Shown piece by piece: positions 1 through 5,721 of a stretch of DNA of 9,126 nt. This DNA is from Candidatus Moranbacteria bacterium CG23_combo_of_CG06-09_8_20_14_all_35_22 (lineage in GTDB: Bacteria > Patescibacteriota > Minisyncoccia > Moranbacterales > UBA2206): NCBI GenBank assembly GCA_002772115.1, contig PCRW01000081.1, positions 915-10,040 of the forward strand. Reading direction: 5' to 3'. Both the position numbers and the translations under genes were made by a program. The notes beneath the pieces are model-generated. The model did no database searches, was not told the DNA's origin, and saw only the letters and a list, made by a program, of their open reading frames with translations. Every line of letters starts with the position of its first letter. Position 1 is the first letter of the stretch.

Positions 1-68
1 GTTGCTAGTCGCCCCAGAGTTTCTTTCTCCGCATCAAATAAATTATATTTTCTATTGATCGTTTTCAT
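1..68 (-). CDS. rplM: Ribosomal protein L13, N-terminal part (cut by window edge)
   Basis: Large-subunit ribosomal protein L13, an early assembly protein that binds 23S rRNA. Only the first 22 codons are present. They begin MKTINRKYNLFDAEKETLGR and continue L-A, matching the usual L13 start, in which an aromatic/charged stretch leads to the conserved D-A-x-x-x-x-L-G-R-L-A. The ATG is 2 nt after the rplQ stop codon, so the two are almost certainly cotranscribed and probably translationally coupled. No Shine-Dalgarno sequence is visible in the end of rplQ. The rest of the gene, and rpsI if the common rplM-rpsI order holds, would lie to the left of the window. Confidence 0.9.
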   Translation of the reverse strand, partial: MKTINRKYNLFDAEKETLGRLA

Positions 69-70
69 AA

Positions 71-433
71 TTATATAAGTTCAATTATTGCCATTCTAGC
101 GCCGTCGCTTTTTCTTGGAGCCAATTTTATAACTCTCGTATATCCACTGTTTCTGTTTTCAAATTTATTCAAAAATTCTCCTGATATTTTTTTAATCGCT
201 ATTTCCGGAATATATTTTATCAAATTTTTTCTCACGCCAAGTTTTTTTGATTCCTCCCGAACTTTCTTGGCTTTATTGATAATTTTGTCAATTTTAGTCT
301 TTAGTTCTTTGGCTTTAGCTTCAGTTGTTTTAATTTTTTCTTCCATAATCAAACTACCCAGCATTGTTTTCCACAACGCTTTTCTTTGATCAGTTGTTCT
401 GCCAAATTCCTTTGTTTTATTCTGATGTTGCAT
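71..433 (-). CDS. rplQ: 50S ribosomal protein L17
   Basis: Large-subunit protein L17, near the polypeptide exit region. It is 120 aa, the usual bacterial core length. The N-terminal pattern H-x-N-K-x-x-x-F-G-R-T-x-x-Q-R-K-A-L (residues 3-20) and the following T-x-E-A-K-A-K-E-L (37-45) are characteristic. The C-terminal part ends R-K-S-D-G-A-R-M-A-x-I-E-L (107-119), also typical. The ATG lies 31 nt after the rpoA stop, with no recognisable Shine-Dalgarno sequence. The order rpoA-rplQ is the standard bacterial arrangement. No anomalies are seen. Confidence 0.97.
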   Translation of the reverse strand: MQHQNKTKEFGRTTDQRKALWKTMLGSLIMEEKIKTTEAKAKELKTKIDKIINKAKKVREESKKLGVRKNLIKYIPEIAIKKISGEFLNKFENRNSGYTRVIKLAPRKSDGARMAIIELI

Positions 434-464
434 GCGTGTAAATCTTACAAATTACTAATTTAGC

Positions 465-1442
465 TTACTCGGCTTTCTTTAAATTCAACCCGAAATCGCC
501 TACTGCCTTTTTAATTTCTTTTATCCCCTTTGCGCCCATTCCTTCCAATTCGGAAAGTTCTGTTTCGTTGAGAGCTACGATATCACCAACATTCTTTATC
601 TTCGCTTTTTCTAAAACATTCACTGTTCGAGTGGAAAGATTTTTCAATTCAGTTATTTCAATTTTAGCAGAATCCGCTTCTTCCTTTTTTGATTCATCTT
701 TTTTGGCTGGATTTTCCTGCATAACAACTTCTTCTTTCTTTTCTTCTTCCTTTCCCGCTTTTTCAAATTCTTTGAGTTTAGAAAATTGCTCTACCAGGAT
801 TTCCGTTGCTCTAGAAAAAGCTTCCTCCGGTGCGATGCTTCCATCAGTAGTTATTTCTAAATTTATTTTTTCAAAATCAGTTCTTTTTCCCACCCGAGTG
901 TTGGAAATAGTATAATTAACTCTTCGAATTGGAGTATAAATAGCATCTATCGCAATCACGCCCACTTCTTTTTTCTCACGATCTTGCTGTTCAACGGGAA
1001 TATATCCAATTCCGCTGGAAATTTCCATTTCCATTTCAACTTCTCCTTTCGGACTAGTAATGGAAGCAATGTAAGCATCTCCATTGACCACTTCAACATT
1101 TGAAGAACATTCAATTTGAGAAGCAGTAATCTTTTTTTCTCCCTTAACTTTCAAGCTTACTTTCACATTTTCTTGACTGTGCAGTTTGAATCTAATTTGT
1201 TTCAGATTAAGAATAATTTGAATCACATCTTCGGCTACATTCGGAATGGTAGAAAATTCGTGTTTGACATTTTTTATCTTCACTGAAATAATCGCTGCTC
1301 CAGAAAGAGAAGAAAGAAGCACTCGACGCAAGGCATTTCCCAGCGTTGTGCCATATCCCGGATAACAGCCGTCAATTTCAAAATTGGCGGTTTTGTTATC
1401 AATAGAGGTATACTTAGGTTTTTTAGGAAGCATTATTTGCAT
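465..1442 (-). CDS. rpoA: DNA-directed RNA polymerase subunit alpha
   Basis: RNA polymerase alpha subunit, 325 aa; its dimer nucleates assembly of the enzyme. The N-terminal domain (about 1-228) carries the dimerisation signature G-Y-G-T-T-L-G-N-A-L-R-R-V-L-L-S-S (29-45) and H-E-F-S-T-I (61-66). A long lysine/glutamate-rich linker (about 229-262) joins it to the C-terminal domain (263-325). In that domain R272, N275, G303, K305 and E309 align with the E. coli residues R265, N268, G296, K298 and E302 that contact UP elements and activators, so UP-element recognition is probably retained. A second ATG at codon 4 is an alternative start. The spacer to rpsD upstream is filled with TTCGTA repeats and gives no clear ribosome site. 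Confidence 0.97.
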   Translation of the reverse strand: MQIMLPKKPKYTSIDNKTANFEIDGCYPGYGTTLGNALRRVLLSSLSGAAIISVKIKNVKHEFSTIPNVAEDVIQIILNLKQIRFKLHSQENVKVSLKVKGEKKITASQIECSSNVEVVNGDAYIASITSPKGEVEMEMEISSGIGYIPVEQQDREKKEVGVIAIDAIYTPIRRVNYTISNTRVGKRTDFEKINLEITTDGSIAPEEAFSRATEILVEQFSKLKEFEKAGKEEEKKEEVVMQENPAKKDESKKEEADSAKIEITELKNLSTRTVNVLEKAKIKNVGDIVALNETELSELEGMGAKGIKEIKKAVGDFGLNLKKAE

Positions 1443-1452
1443 AAATTTTCTT

Positions 1453-1523
1453 TACGAATTACGAATTTTTTACGAATATACTAATGAATCTCATTTCGTA
1501 TTTCGTTAATTTCGTAGTTCGTA
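1453..1523. repeat. Cluster of TTCGTA/TACGAA hexamers in the rpsD-rpoA spacer
   Basis: The 93-bp spacer holds six exact copies of one hexamer in both orientations: TACGAA at 1453, 1460 and 1471, and TTCGTA at 1495, 1511 and 1518, plus near matches such as TTCGTT. The opposed blocks could base-pair as an AT-rich hairpin in the operon mRNA. The same hexamer clusters in the rpsK-rpsM spacer. I noticed no clusters of it inside the coding sequences. Confidence 0.8.
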
Positions 1524-1535
1524 AATATTTTAATT

Positions 1536-2168
1536 TTATCTTGAATAATATTCTACCACAACTTGCACATCGATATTTGTTCCGATTTCATTTCTTTGAG
1601 GATTGCCTATAATTTTTCCTTCTTTCTTAGCACTGTCAAAAAATATCCAGGAAGGAAAATCTTTTTTATTTTTTAATAATTGTTCGATGTTTTTAAAATA
1701 ATTTCTTTCTTGCTTAGCATTATTTATTCCGATTGTCTGCCCTACTTTGACTTCATAAGAAGGAATAGAGACTTTTTTCCCGTTAACACTGATCAATCCG
1801 TGATTGACTAATTGTCGCGCTAGTGCTCTGGAACTTGCCAAACCCATTCGGTAAACTACATTATCCAAACGCATTTCCAATCGAGCTAAAAGCAAATCGC
1901 CCGTTATACCTTTTTTGCCTTTCACTTCTTCAAAATGATTTCTAAATTGCTTTTCCAAAATTCCATAAATTCTTTTAATTTTTTGCTTAGTCATCAATTG
2001 CATTCCGTATTCACTAAGTCCGCGCTTTATTTTTTTACCATGCATCCCCGGTCCGTAAGCGCGCTTAATCATAGCACATTTAGTACCATTACAACGATCG
2101 CCTTTGAGAAAAAGTTTTTCTCCGGCCTTTCTACATTTTCTACATTTCGCATTTATATCTCGTGCCAT
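1536..2168 (-). CDS. rpsD: 30S ribosomal protein S4
   Basis: Small-subunit protein S4, a primary 16S rRNA binder, 210 aa. Cysteines 9, 12, 26 and 31 are spaced exactly as in the zinc-binding form of S4 (Thermus thermophilus type). The S4 RNA-binding domain spans about 99-160, with R-L-D-N-V-V-Y-R-M-G (100-109) and A-R-Q-L-V-N-H-G (117-124). The protein ends E-Y-Y-S-R, as is typical. I chose the ATG giving M-A-R-D because it aligns with known S4 starts. An upstream in-frame ATG at 2186 adds six residues and has a weak AGAAGAG 7 nt before it, so it cannot be excluded. The gene follows rpsK by 20 nt. In E. coli, S4 represses translation of its own operon, which is relevant to the leader at 3657-3777. 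Confidence 0.96.
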   Translation of the reverse strand: MARDINAKCRKCRKAGEKLFLKGDRCNGTKCAMIKRAYGPGMHGKKIKRGLSEYGMQLMTKQKIKRIYGILEKQFRNHFEEVKGKKGITGDLLLARLEMRLDNVVYRMGLASSRALARQLVNHGLISVNGKKVSIPSYEVKVGQTIGINNAKQERNYFKNIEQLLKNKKDFPSWIFFDSAKKEGKIIGNPQRNEIGTNIDVQVVVEYYSR

Positions 2169-2188
2169 AATATATTCATATCGCATTA

Positions 2189-2665
2189 TTATACTCTTCT
2201 GGGTTTCTTTGCCCGGCATCCATTATGCGGAATTGGGGTTACATCCTTAATTAATATTAAATCAAATCCATTGTTAGCCAACGCTCGAATAGAAGCTTCT
2301 CGTCCACTACCCACTCCCTTAACATATACTTCCAATTCCTTAATTCCATATTTTCTCACTTTTTCACTCACATTTGCTACCACTTGAGTAGAAGCATACG
2401 GCGTAGCTTTTTTTGCGCCCTTAAAACCAAGCATTCCTGAACTTGCCCATCCTAACACTCCACCGGTTGCGTCAGAAATACTCACCATCGTATTATTGTA
2501 AGAGCATTTAACTATCGCTCGGCCTTTGGAAATTTGTCTTTTTGCTTTTTTGACTTTTTTCTCAACCACCGCTTCCGTTCCCTTTGATTTTTCCACAGCC
2601 AAAACCTCAGGCTTTATTTCTGATTCTTTTTTCTCTTCAGTTTTTATTTTTTTTTCTTCAGCCAT
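2189..2665 (-). CDS. rpsK: 30S ribosomal protein S11 with charged N-terminal extension
   Basis: Small-subunit protein S11, part of the platform near the E site, 158 aa. The core matches S11: S-Y-N-N-T (55-59), T-P-Y-A-S-T (88-93), K-G-V-G-S-G-R-E-A-S-I-R-A-L (116-129) and D-V-T-P-I-P-H-N-G-C (141-150) with the R-R-V end. It is about 29 residues longer than the E. coli protein. The extra part is an N-terminal lysine/glutamate-rich tail that looks disordered. No ATG lies between this start and the conserved core, so the extension is real unless a GTG or TTG start is used. AAGAAG sits upstream as a weak ribosome site. Confidence 0.96.
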   Translation of the reverse strand: MAEEKKIKTEEKKESEIKPEVLAVEKSKGTEAVVEKKVKKAKRQISKGRAIVKCSYNNTMVSISDATGGVLGWASSGMLGFKGAKKATPYASTQVVANVSEKVRKYGIKELEVYVKGVGSGREASIRALANNGFDLILIKDVTPIPHNGCRAKKPRRV

Positions 2666-2704
2666 AATTTGATTATTTCTTCTTAAGTTATTTCAATTTG
2701 TATA

Positions 2705-2796
2705 TTCGTACATTCGTAAAAAATTCGCCCGCCTCGACTCGCGGAGACCGCTTGTCGACGCGAGGCGGGTATTTCGTATTACTTTCGTATTTCGTA
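2705..2796. repeat. TTCGTA hexamer cluster in the rpsK-rpsM spacer, interrupted by a GC-rich palindrome
   Basis: This 134-bp spacer carries five intact TTCGTA hexamers (2705, 2713, 2773, 2784, 2791). A sixth is split into TTCG (2724-2727) and TA (2770-2771) by the 42-bp palindrome annotated separately. All copies here have the same orientation. The hexamer family is shared with the rpsD-rpoA spacer and with the 40-bp repeats flanking rpmJ. Confidence 0.8.
2728..2769. repeat. 42-bp GC-rich palindromic element, copy 1
   Basis: A 42-bp block with 32 G/C bases stands out in an AT-rich spacer. Its outer 9 bases on each side (CCCGCCTCG and CGAGGCGGG) are perfectly complementary, and an inner GCGG-AGA-CCGC hairpin is possible. 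It matches 3216-3257 at 40 of 42 positions. It sits exactly between TTCG and TA of a hexamer. In operon sense the hairpin is followed by CGAA and then six T, so it could also act as a weak terminator or attenuator between rpsM and rpsK. It resembles REP-like or other miniature mobile repeats; the family is not known to me. Confidence 0.85.
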
Positions 2797-2799
2797 ATT

Positions 2800-3186
2800 C
2801 TATGTTTTTTCCGTCTTCACTCTTCCGGAGCCCATTGTTTTTCTAACATTTCCGCGTACAGTTCGATTGTTCGTTTTAGTTCTTTGGCCTCTGGTTGGCA
2901 AACCTTTTTGATGCCTTGTACCACGATAACAACTGATTTCTTTGAGTCTTTTTATATTATTTCTCACTTCATGTCTCAATTCTCCTTCGGATTTTACTCT
3001 TTTTTCCACATAATTCCTGATACTATTTTGTTCATCATCACTAAGATCCTTTGTTTTTTTATCTTCAGAAATCTTAAGTTCACGCAAAATTTTAGACGCA
3101 CAAGAATTGCCTATTCCATAAATATAGGTGAGAGAAATAACTATTCTTTTTTCATCCGGAATATTAACTCCTGAAATTCGTAGCAT
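2800..3186 (-). CDS. rpsM: 30S ribosomal protein S13
   Basis: Small-subunit head protein S13, which contacts the P-site tRNA and forms bridges to the 50S subunit, 128 aa. The start M-L-R-I-S-G-V-N-I-P aligns with the usual S13 N-terminus. Further signatures are Y-I-Y-G-I-G (21-26), C-Y-R-G-x-R-H (86-92) and GLPTRGQRTKTN (95-106), followed by a basic tail. An in-frame ATG six codons upstream (3204) lies inside the 40-bp intergenic repeat and is less likely. No Shine-Dalgarno sequence is seen. The stop is TAG, unlike the TAA of most genes here. The downstream spacer carries repeats. Confidence 0.96.
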   Translation of the reverse strand: MLRISGVNIPDEKRIVISLTYIYGIGNSCASKILRELKISEDKKTKDLSDDEQNSIRNYVEKRVKSEGELRHEVRNNIKRLKEISCYRGTRHQKGLPTRGQRTKTNNRTVRGNVRKTMGSGRVKTEKT

Positions 3187-3196
3187 ATTTTTATAA

Positions 3197-3278
3197 ATTC
3201 GCATGGGCGCATTCGCCCGCCTCGACTCGCGGAGACCACTTGTCGACGCGAGGCGAGTAGTGTGCTATTCGCATGCTA
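3197..3278. repeat. 40-bp intergenic repeat, copy A, split by the 42-bp palindrome
   Basis: Positions 3197-3215 and 3258-3278 together form a 40-bp unit that matches copy B (3398-3437) at 38 of 40 positions. The two halves are separated by the 42-bp GC-rich palindrome, so this is the filled version of the repeat. The unit itself begins and ends with ATTCGCATG-type direct repeats. Its last three bases are the TAG stop of rpmJ read on the minus strand. Confidence 0.9.
3216..3257. repeat. 42-bp GC-rich palindromic element, copy 2 (inside a 40-bp repeat)
   Basis: Identical to 2728-2769 except at two positions (G in copy 1, A here, at element positions 23 and 41), with 30 of 42 bases G/C. It interrupts the TTCGTA of a 40-bp repeat after TTCG, just as copy 1 does. 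The empty counterpart at 3398-3437 shows that no target bases were duplicated. One difference removes the outermost pairing and the other weakens the inner stem, which suggests decay after insertion. Confidence 0.88.
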
Positions 3279-3389
3279 GCCTTGGCGCTGTTTATGTTTT
3301 GGATTAGAACAAATAACAAAAACTTTTCCGTTCCGTCTAACGACTTTGCATTTATCGCAAATTTTTTTTACTGATGCTCTTACTTTCAT
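3276..3389 (-). CDS. rpmJ: 50S ribosomal protein L36, zinc-ribbon form
   Basis: The smallest large-subunit protein, L36, at 37 aa. It begins M-K-V-R-A-S-V-K-K-I-C and ends P-K-H-K-Q-R-Q-G, a near-textbook L36. The zinc ligands C11, C14, C27 and H32 are all present, so this is the zinc-containing form. It lies between infA and rpsM in the standard order. Its TAG stop is formed by the end of 40-bp repeat copy A, and copy B ends 9 nt upstream of its ATG, so the gene is framed by direct repeats. No Shine-Dalgarno sequence is visible. Confidence 0.96.
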   Translation of the reverse strand: MKVRASVKKICDKCKVVRRNGKVFVICSNPKHKQRQG

Positions 3390-3397
3390 AATAAATT

Positions 3398-3437
3398 ATT
3401 CGCATGGACGCATTCGTAGTGCGCTATTCGCATGCTA
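3398..3437. repeat. 40-bp intergenic repeat, copy B (uninterrupted)
   Basis: Matches the two halves of copy A at 38 of 40 positions but lacks the palindrome. It contains an intact TTCGTA at 3413-3418, exactly where the palindrome sits in copy A. Its end supplies the TAG stop codon of infA (3435-3437). With copy A it forms a direct repeat around rpmJ. Confidence 0.9.
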
Positions 3438-3656
3438 TTTCAATCTTTGCGTTATCCGACCCTTAGTTAGGTCATACGGACTCATTTCTACGATAACTCT
3501 GTCTCCAGAAATAAGACGAATATAATTCACTCTCATTCTTCCAGAAATGTGAGCCAAAATTTCATGTCCATTATCTAATCTAACCTTGAAAGTCGTACTC
3601 GGCAAATTTTCAATCACTTCCCCTTCTAATTTTATTAATTCCTTATCACTTCCCAT
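3435..3656 (-). CDS. infA: Translation initiation factor IF-1
   Basis: IF-1, a single OB-fold protein that binds the 30S A site during initiation, 73 aa from this start. Signatures are E-G-E-V-I-E-N-L-P (11-19), L-D-N-G-H-E-I-L-A-H-I-S-G (27-39), M-R-x-N-Y-I-R (41-47) and S-P-Y-D-L-T-K-G-R-I (59-68). Length and sequence fit the family (about 72 aa). A TTG two codons upstream (3662) could also be used, but the ATG giving M-G-S-D-K-E is preferred. It appears to be the first gene of the ribosomal cluster: the gene upstream is unrelated, and secY, adk and map are not next to it. No Shine-Dalgarno sequence is present; the start lies just after a predicted leader helix. Confidence 0.95.
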   Translation of the reverse strand: MGSDKELIKLEGEVIENLPSTTFKVRLDNGHEILAHISGRMRVNYIRLISGDRVIVEMSPYDLTKGRITQRLK

Positions 3657-3777
3657 AAACAATAAAAAAATAGACGGAATTTTTCAAGGCTGGCAAAAAA
3701 AGCCTTACGCCTTGGGACTAAAATACAATCCAAATTCCTGATAACAGAAAATTCCCTCTATTTATATTTAAAACTTC
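3657..3777 (-). promoter_or_regulatory. Structured 5' leader of the infA-rplM operon (candidate autoregulatory RNA)
   Basis: Between the predicted transcription start and infA lie about 120 nt able to fold extensively. Positions 3668-3683 pair with 3748-3763 in a 16-column helix with one G-G mismatch in RNA. Inside it, 3685-3690 pairs with 3709-3714 (CAAGGC/GCCTTG), enclosing 3692-3694/3702-3704 (GGC/GCC) with a seven-U loop. A small CTG-TTAT-CAG hairpin (3738-3747) occupies the other side. The closing helix ends 11 nt before the infA ATG, where it could limit ribosome access. Folding is seen by eye; regulation by a ribosomal protein (S4 is the known regulator of the E. coli alpha operon) is inference. 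Confidence 0.5.
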
Positions 3778-3783
3778 CTCCCT

Positions 3784-3812
3784 ATATTATCGCTTCTTGG
3801 TTTACTTGTCAA
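3784..3812 (-). promoter_or_regulatory. Sigma70-type promoter for the infA operon
   Basis: A perfect -35 TTGACA (3807-3812) is followed after exactly 17 bp by TAATAT (3784-3789, 4 of 6 matches). GATAAT with a 15-bp spacer is an alternative -10. The -35 lies inside the last codons of the 634-aa gene (encoding L-D-K) and spans nearly to its stop. Transcription would start near 3777. No terminator is visible between the two units, so read-through from upstream is also possible. Confidence 0.65.
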
Positions 3813-5706
3813 GTACTATCTCTACTCGGTTTGCTATTGAAGGTATTTTACTGTTTATAAAAGACGGCTGATACTCCACATTAGCGTTTTTTATATTAGA
3901 AAAAGTACTTAAATAAGCAGACAATTCTTCATTATTTTTCCCCATAATTTCTTTTTTTATCGCTTCCAAATCTAAATTAGGAATAATTTCCCCAACAGCG
4001 TGAAATTTAATATCGATAGTTCCCGCCGTAAAATCCGTATTAGCTTTTCCAAAATCAAATTTTATCGAATTATTATCTATGTTGATTGCACCATTTTTAG
4101 CTTTGGCTATCATTTTAACGGCTATCTCATTTATATCTTTTTTTGCTACAATAATTGCCTTAACTTTGGTTTGAATAGCAATCTCAAAAGAATCCGCCAC
4201 ATCTCCACTGGAATTGGATAACTTATAAACCGGCTCTTCTTCTTTTATAGCATCTTCTAAAATAATAGCTTCTTCTCCTGACGCTTCCGCCAATTTTCTT
4301 TTTATTTCTTCTTTAAAATTGGTAAGTATTTTTGTCTTGGCTGAATTAATATCCTCATCTGTTATATAATTAGCCGTCTGATCTCCACTTCCACCGCCCT
4401 TCATCGCTTCTTCCGATTTGGCATAAAATTTGGCATATTTTTCTTCTCCACTTCCTTGAAATCCAGGAATAGTAAATTTATCCGGACCAATATTGAAACT
4501 TTCTCCCGCTTCATCGGCTATCACTTGCGCTTCCACTGTCCCTGGTTTTGTTTCTCCCGCACTCGTTTCCATTCCAGGAATAGTTATTCCATTTATCAAG
4601 CGAAATAATTTTCCATCGCTACTCAAAAATCTGGTAGTGGCGACTAACGGTTGAGGGCTGGAACTATATTCATTATAAATAATAATTTTCCCGCGCGCTT
4701 TCTGATTGGAAACCGCCTTATTGCCTGAAGCATTGAAACTTTCTTTTAGGGAAGTTTCGACTGAAATTTCTTTAGCCGGAATAATTTCTTTTTCAAAATC
4801 AATTTTGCTGGTGCTTGTGCTTCCGGCGACACTAGAATCAATTGATTCCGTTTTTACATCGGCCGTAATGGTGAGTGTCGCTTTTGGCAAAAATAGATAA
4901 GAAATTATGCCAATCAGGGCGAAAATTGAAAATAAGCCAAAAACCAAAAACCACTTATGGTCTTTTTTAGATAAATTATAATTTTTAAATTCATTCGAGT
5001 GAGATTTTTTCCGATTATCTTGAAAAGCACTCGGTTGGTAAAAAAAATTGTCTATTTTCTCTTTTTTATATTCATCTTCGACCACCTCTTTTTTACTAGA
5101 AAATCCCAAAATTGGCGCGCTTTCAGTTTTTGTCGAAATATCCAGATTTGCTTTGATATTTTTTTTCTTAGTATTATTTCCAAAACCAGAAACTAATTCC
5201 TTGTGGGTTATCTGCTCCTTGACCGGTTCGGACTCTTCATTGATTTTTATTTTTCTTTTTATTTTTATTTTTTCCGCATAATGCGCCGGATTTTCTTCCT
5301 CGCCTTTCTCATCGAAATAACTTTCTGAACCCATCCCGCTAAGCCGAGTTTGGTTTCCCCTATTTTCAATCGTTCCGTTTTCGGATGGATAAAATTCTTC
5401 CCCACCCTCGCTTATTCTTTCTCCGTCTAAATCAATTTCTCCATCGGCGATGTTGTCTATTTTTTGCTGAACAAAAATACCGGCTTTTTCGATAAGCACC
5501 TTACCCAATCTATCTTGAGTTACTATCATCAATTGAATCTCGTTTTCATCCGCTTCTTTTTTGAGAATTTTCAAATTAACTATGCTCTGAATAAGCAAAG
5601 CTCTTTTTGGCACCACGATAACCACTTCGTTAGTCCGAGCTTTTTTCAACCTCTCCACAATAGAAGTTATTTCTTCATCGATGTCAATATAAAATGTTTG
5701 ATGCAT
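3802..5706 (-). CDS. Single-pass membrane protein with cytoplasmic alpha/beta domain, CPR-type, function unknown
   Basis: A 634-aa protein. Residues 1-80 look like a small alpha/beta domain: strand E-V-V-I-V-V-P (27-33), helix (35-52), strand L-M-I-V-T-Q-D (59-65), helix (66-77). A charged, probably disordered stretch (about 85-250) follows. One membrane segment lies at about 252-273, preceded by K-K-D-H-K, which suggests N-inside, C-outside. The outside part (274-634) has repeated beta-rich stretches, including A-R-G-K-I-I-I-Y-N (337-345), a G-I-T-I-P-G (373-378), I-G-P-D-K-F-T-I-P-G-F (406-416) and a glycine-rich turn (437-441). I recall similar proteins in Parcubacteria-type genomes, sometimes labelled baseplate J-like, but cannot confirm that here. 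It follows the FtsA-like gene by 15 nt, suggesting a joint role at the membrane. No Shine-Dalgarno sequence is seen. Confidence 0.85.
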   Translation of the reverse strand: MHQTFYIDIDEEITSIVERLKKARTNEVVIVVPKRALLIQSIVNLKILKKEADENEIQLMIVTQDRLGKVLIEKAGIFVQQKIDNIADGEIDLDGERISEGGEEFYPSENGTIENRGNQTRLSGMGSESYFDEKGEEENPAHYAEKIKIKRKIKINEESEPVKEQITHKELVSGFGNNTKKKNIKANLDISTKTESAPILGFSSKKEVVEDEYKKEKIDNFFYQPSAFQDNRKKSHSNEFKNYNLSKKDHKWFLVFGLFSIFALIGIISYLFLPKATLTITADVKTESIDSSVAGSTSTSKIDFEKEIIPAKEISVETSLKESFNASGNKAVSNQKARGKIIIYNEYSSSPQPLVATTRFLSSDGKLFRLINGITIPGMETSAGETKPGTVEAQVIADEAGESFNIGPDKFTIPGFQGSGEEKYAKFYAKSEEAMKGGGSGDQTANYITDEDINSAKTKILTNFKEEIKRKLAEASGEEAIILEDAIKEEEPVYKLSNSSGDVADSFEIAIQTKVKAIIVAKKDINEIAVKMIAKAKNGAINIDNNSIKFDFGKANTDFTAGTIDIKFHAVGEIIPNLDLEAIKKEIMGKNNEELSAYLSTFSNIKNANVEYQPSFINSKIPSIANRVEIVLDK

Positions 5707-5721
5707 ATATGTATAATTTAA

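Noticed and set aside
2169..2219. N-terminal extension of S4 up to 17 residues
   Set aside because: The upstream part overlaps the end of rpsK and has no counterpart in S4; the M-A-R-D start aligns with the family. Only the ATG at 2186 remains a weak alternative.
1935..3174. Plus-strand open frames opposite rpsD, rpsK and rpsM
   Set aside because: They lie antisense to clearly conserved ribosomal protein genes, cross gene ends and repeats, and show no recognisable domains or ribosome sites.
3685..3714. Terminator for the 634-aa gene
   Set aside because: The seven-U run lies in the loop of the hairpin, not after the stem, so it does not have intrinsic terminator layout; it fits better as part of the infA leader.
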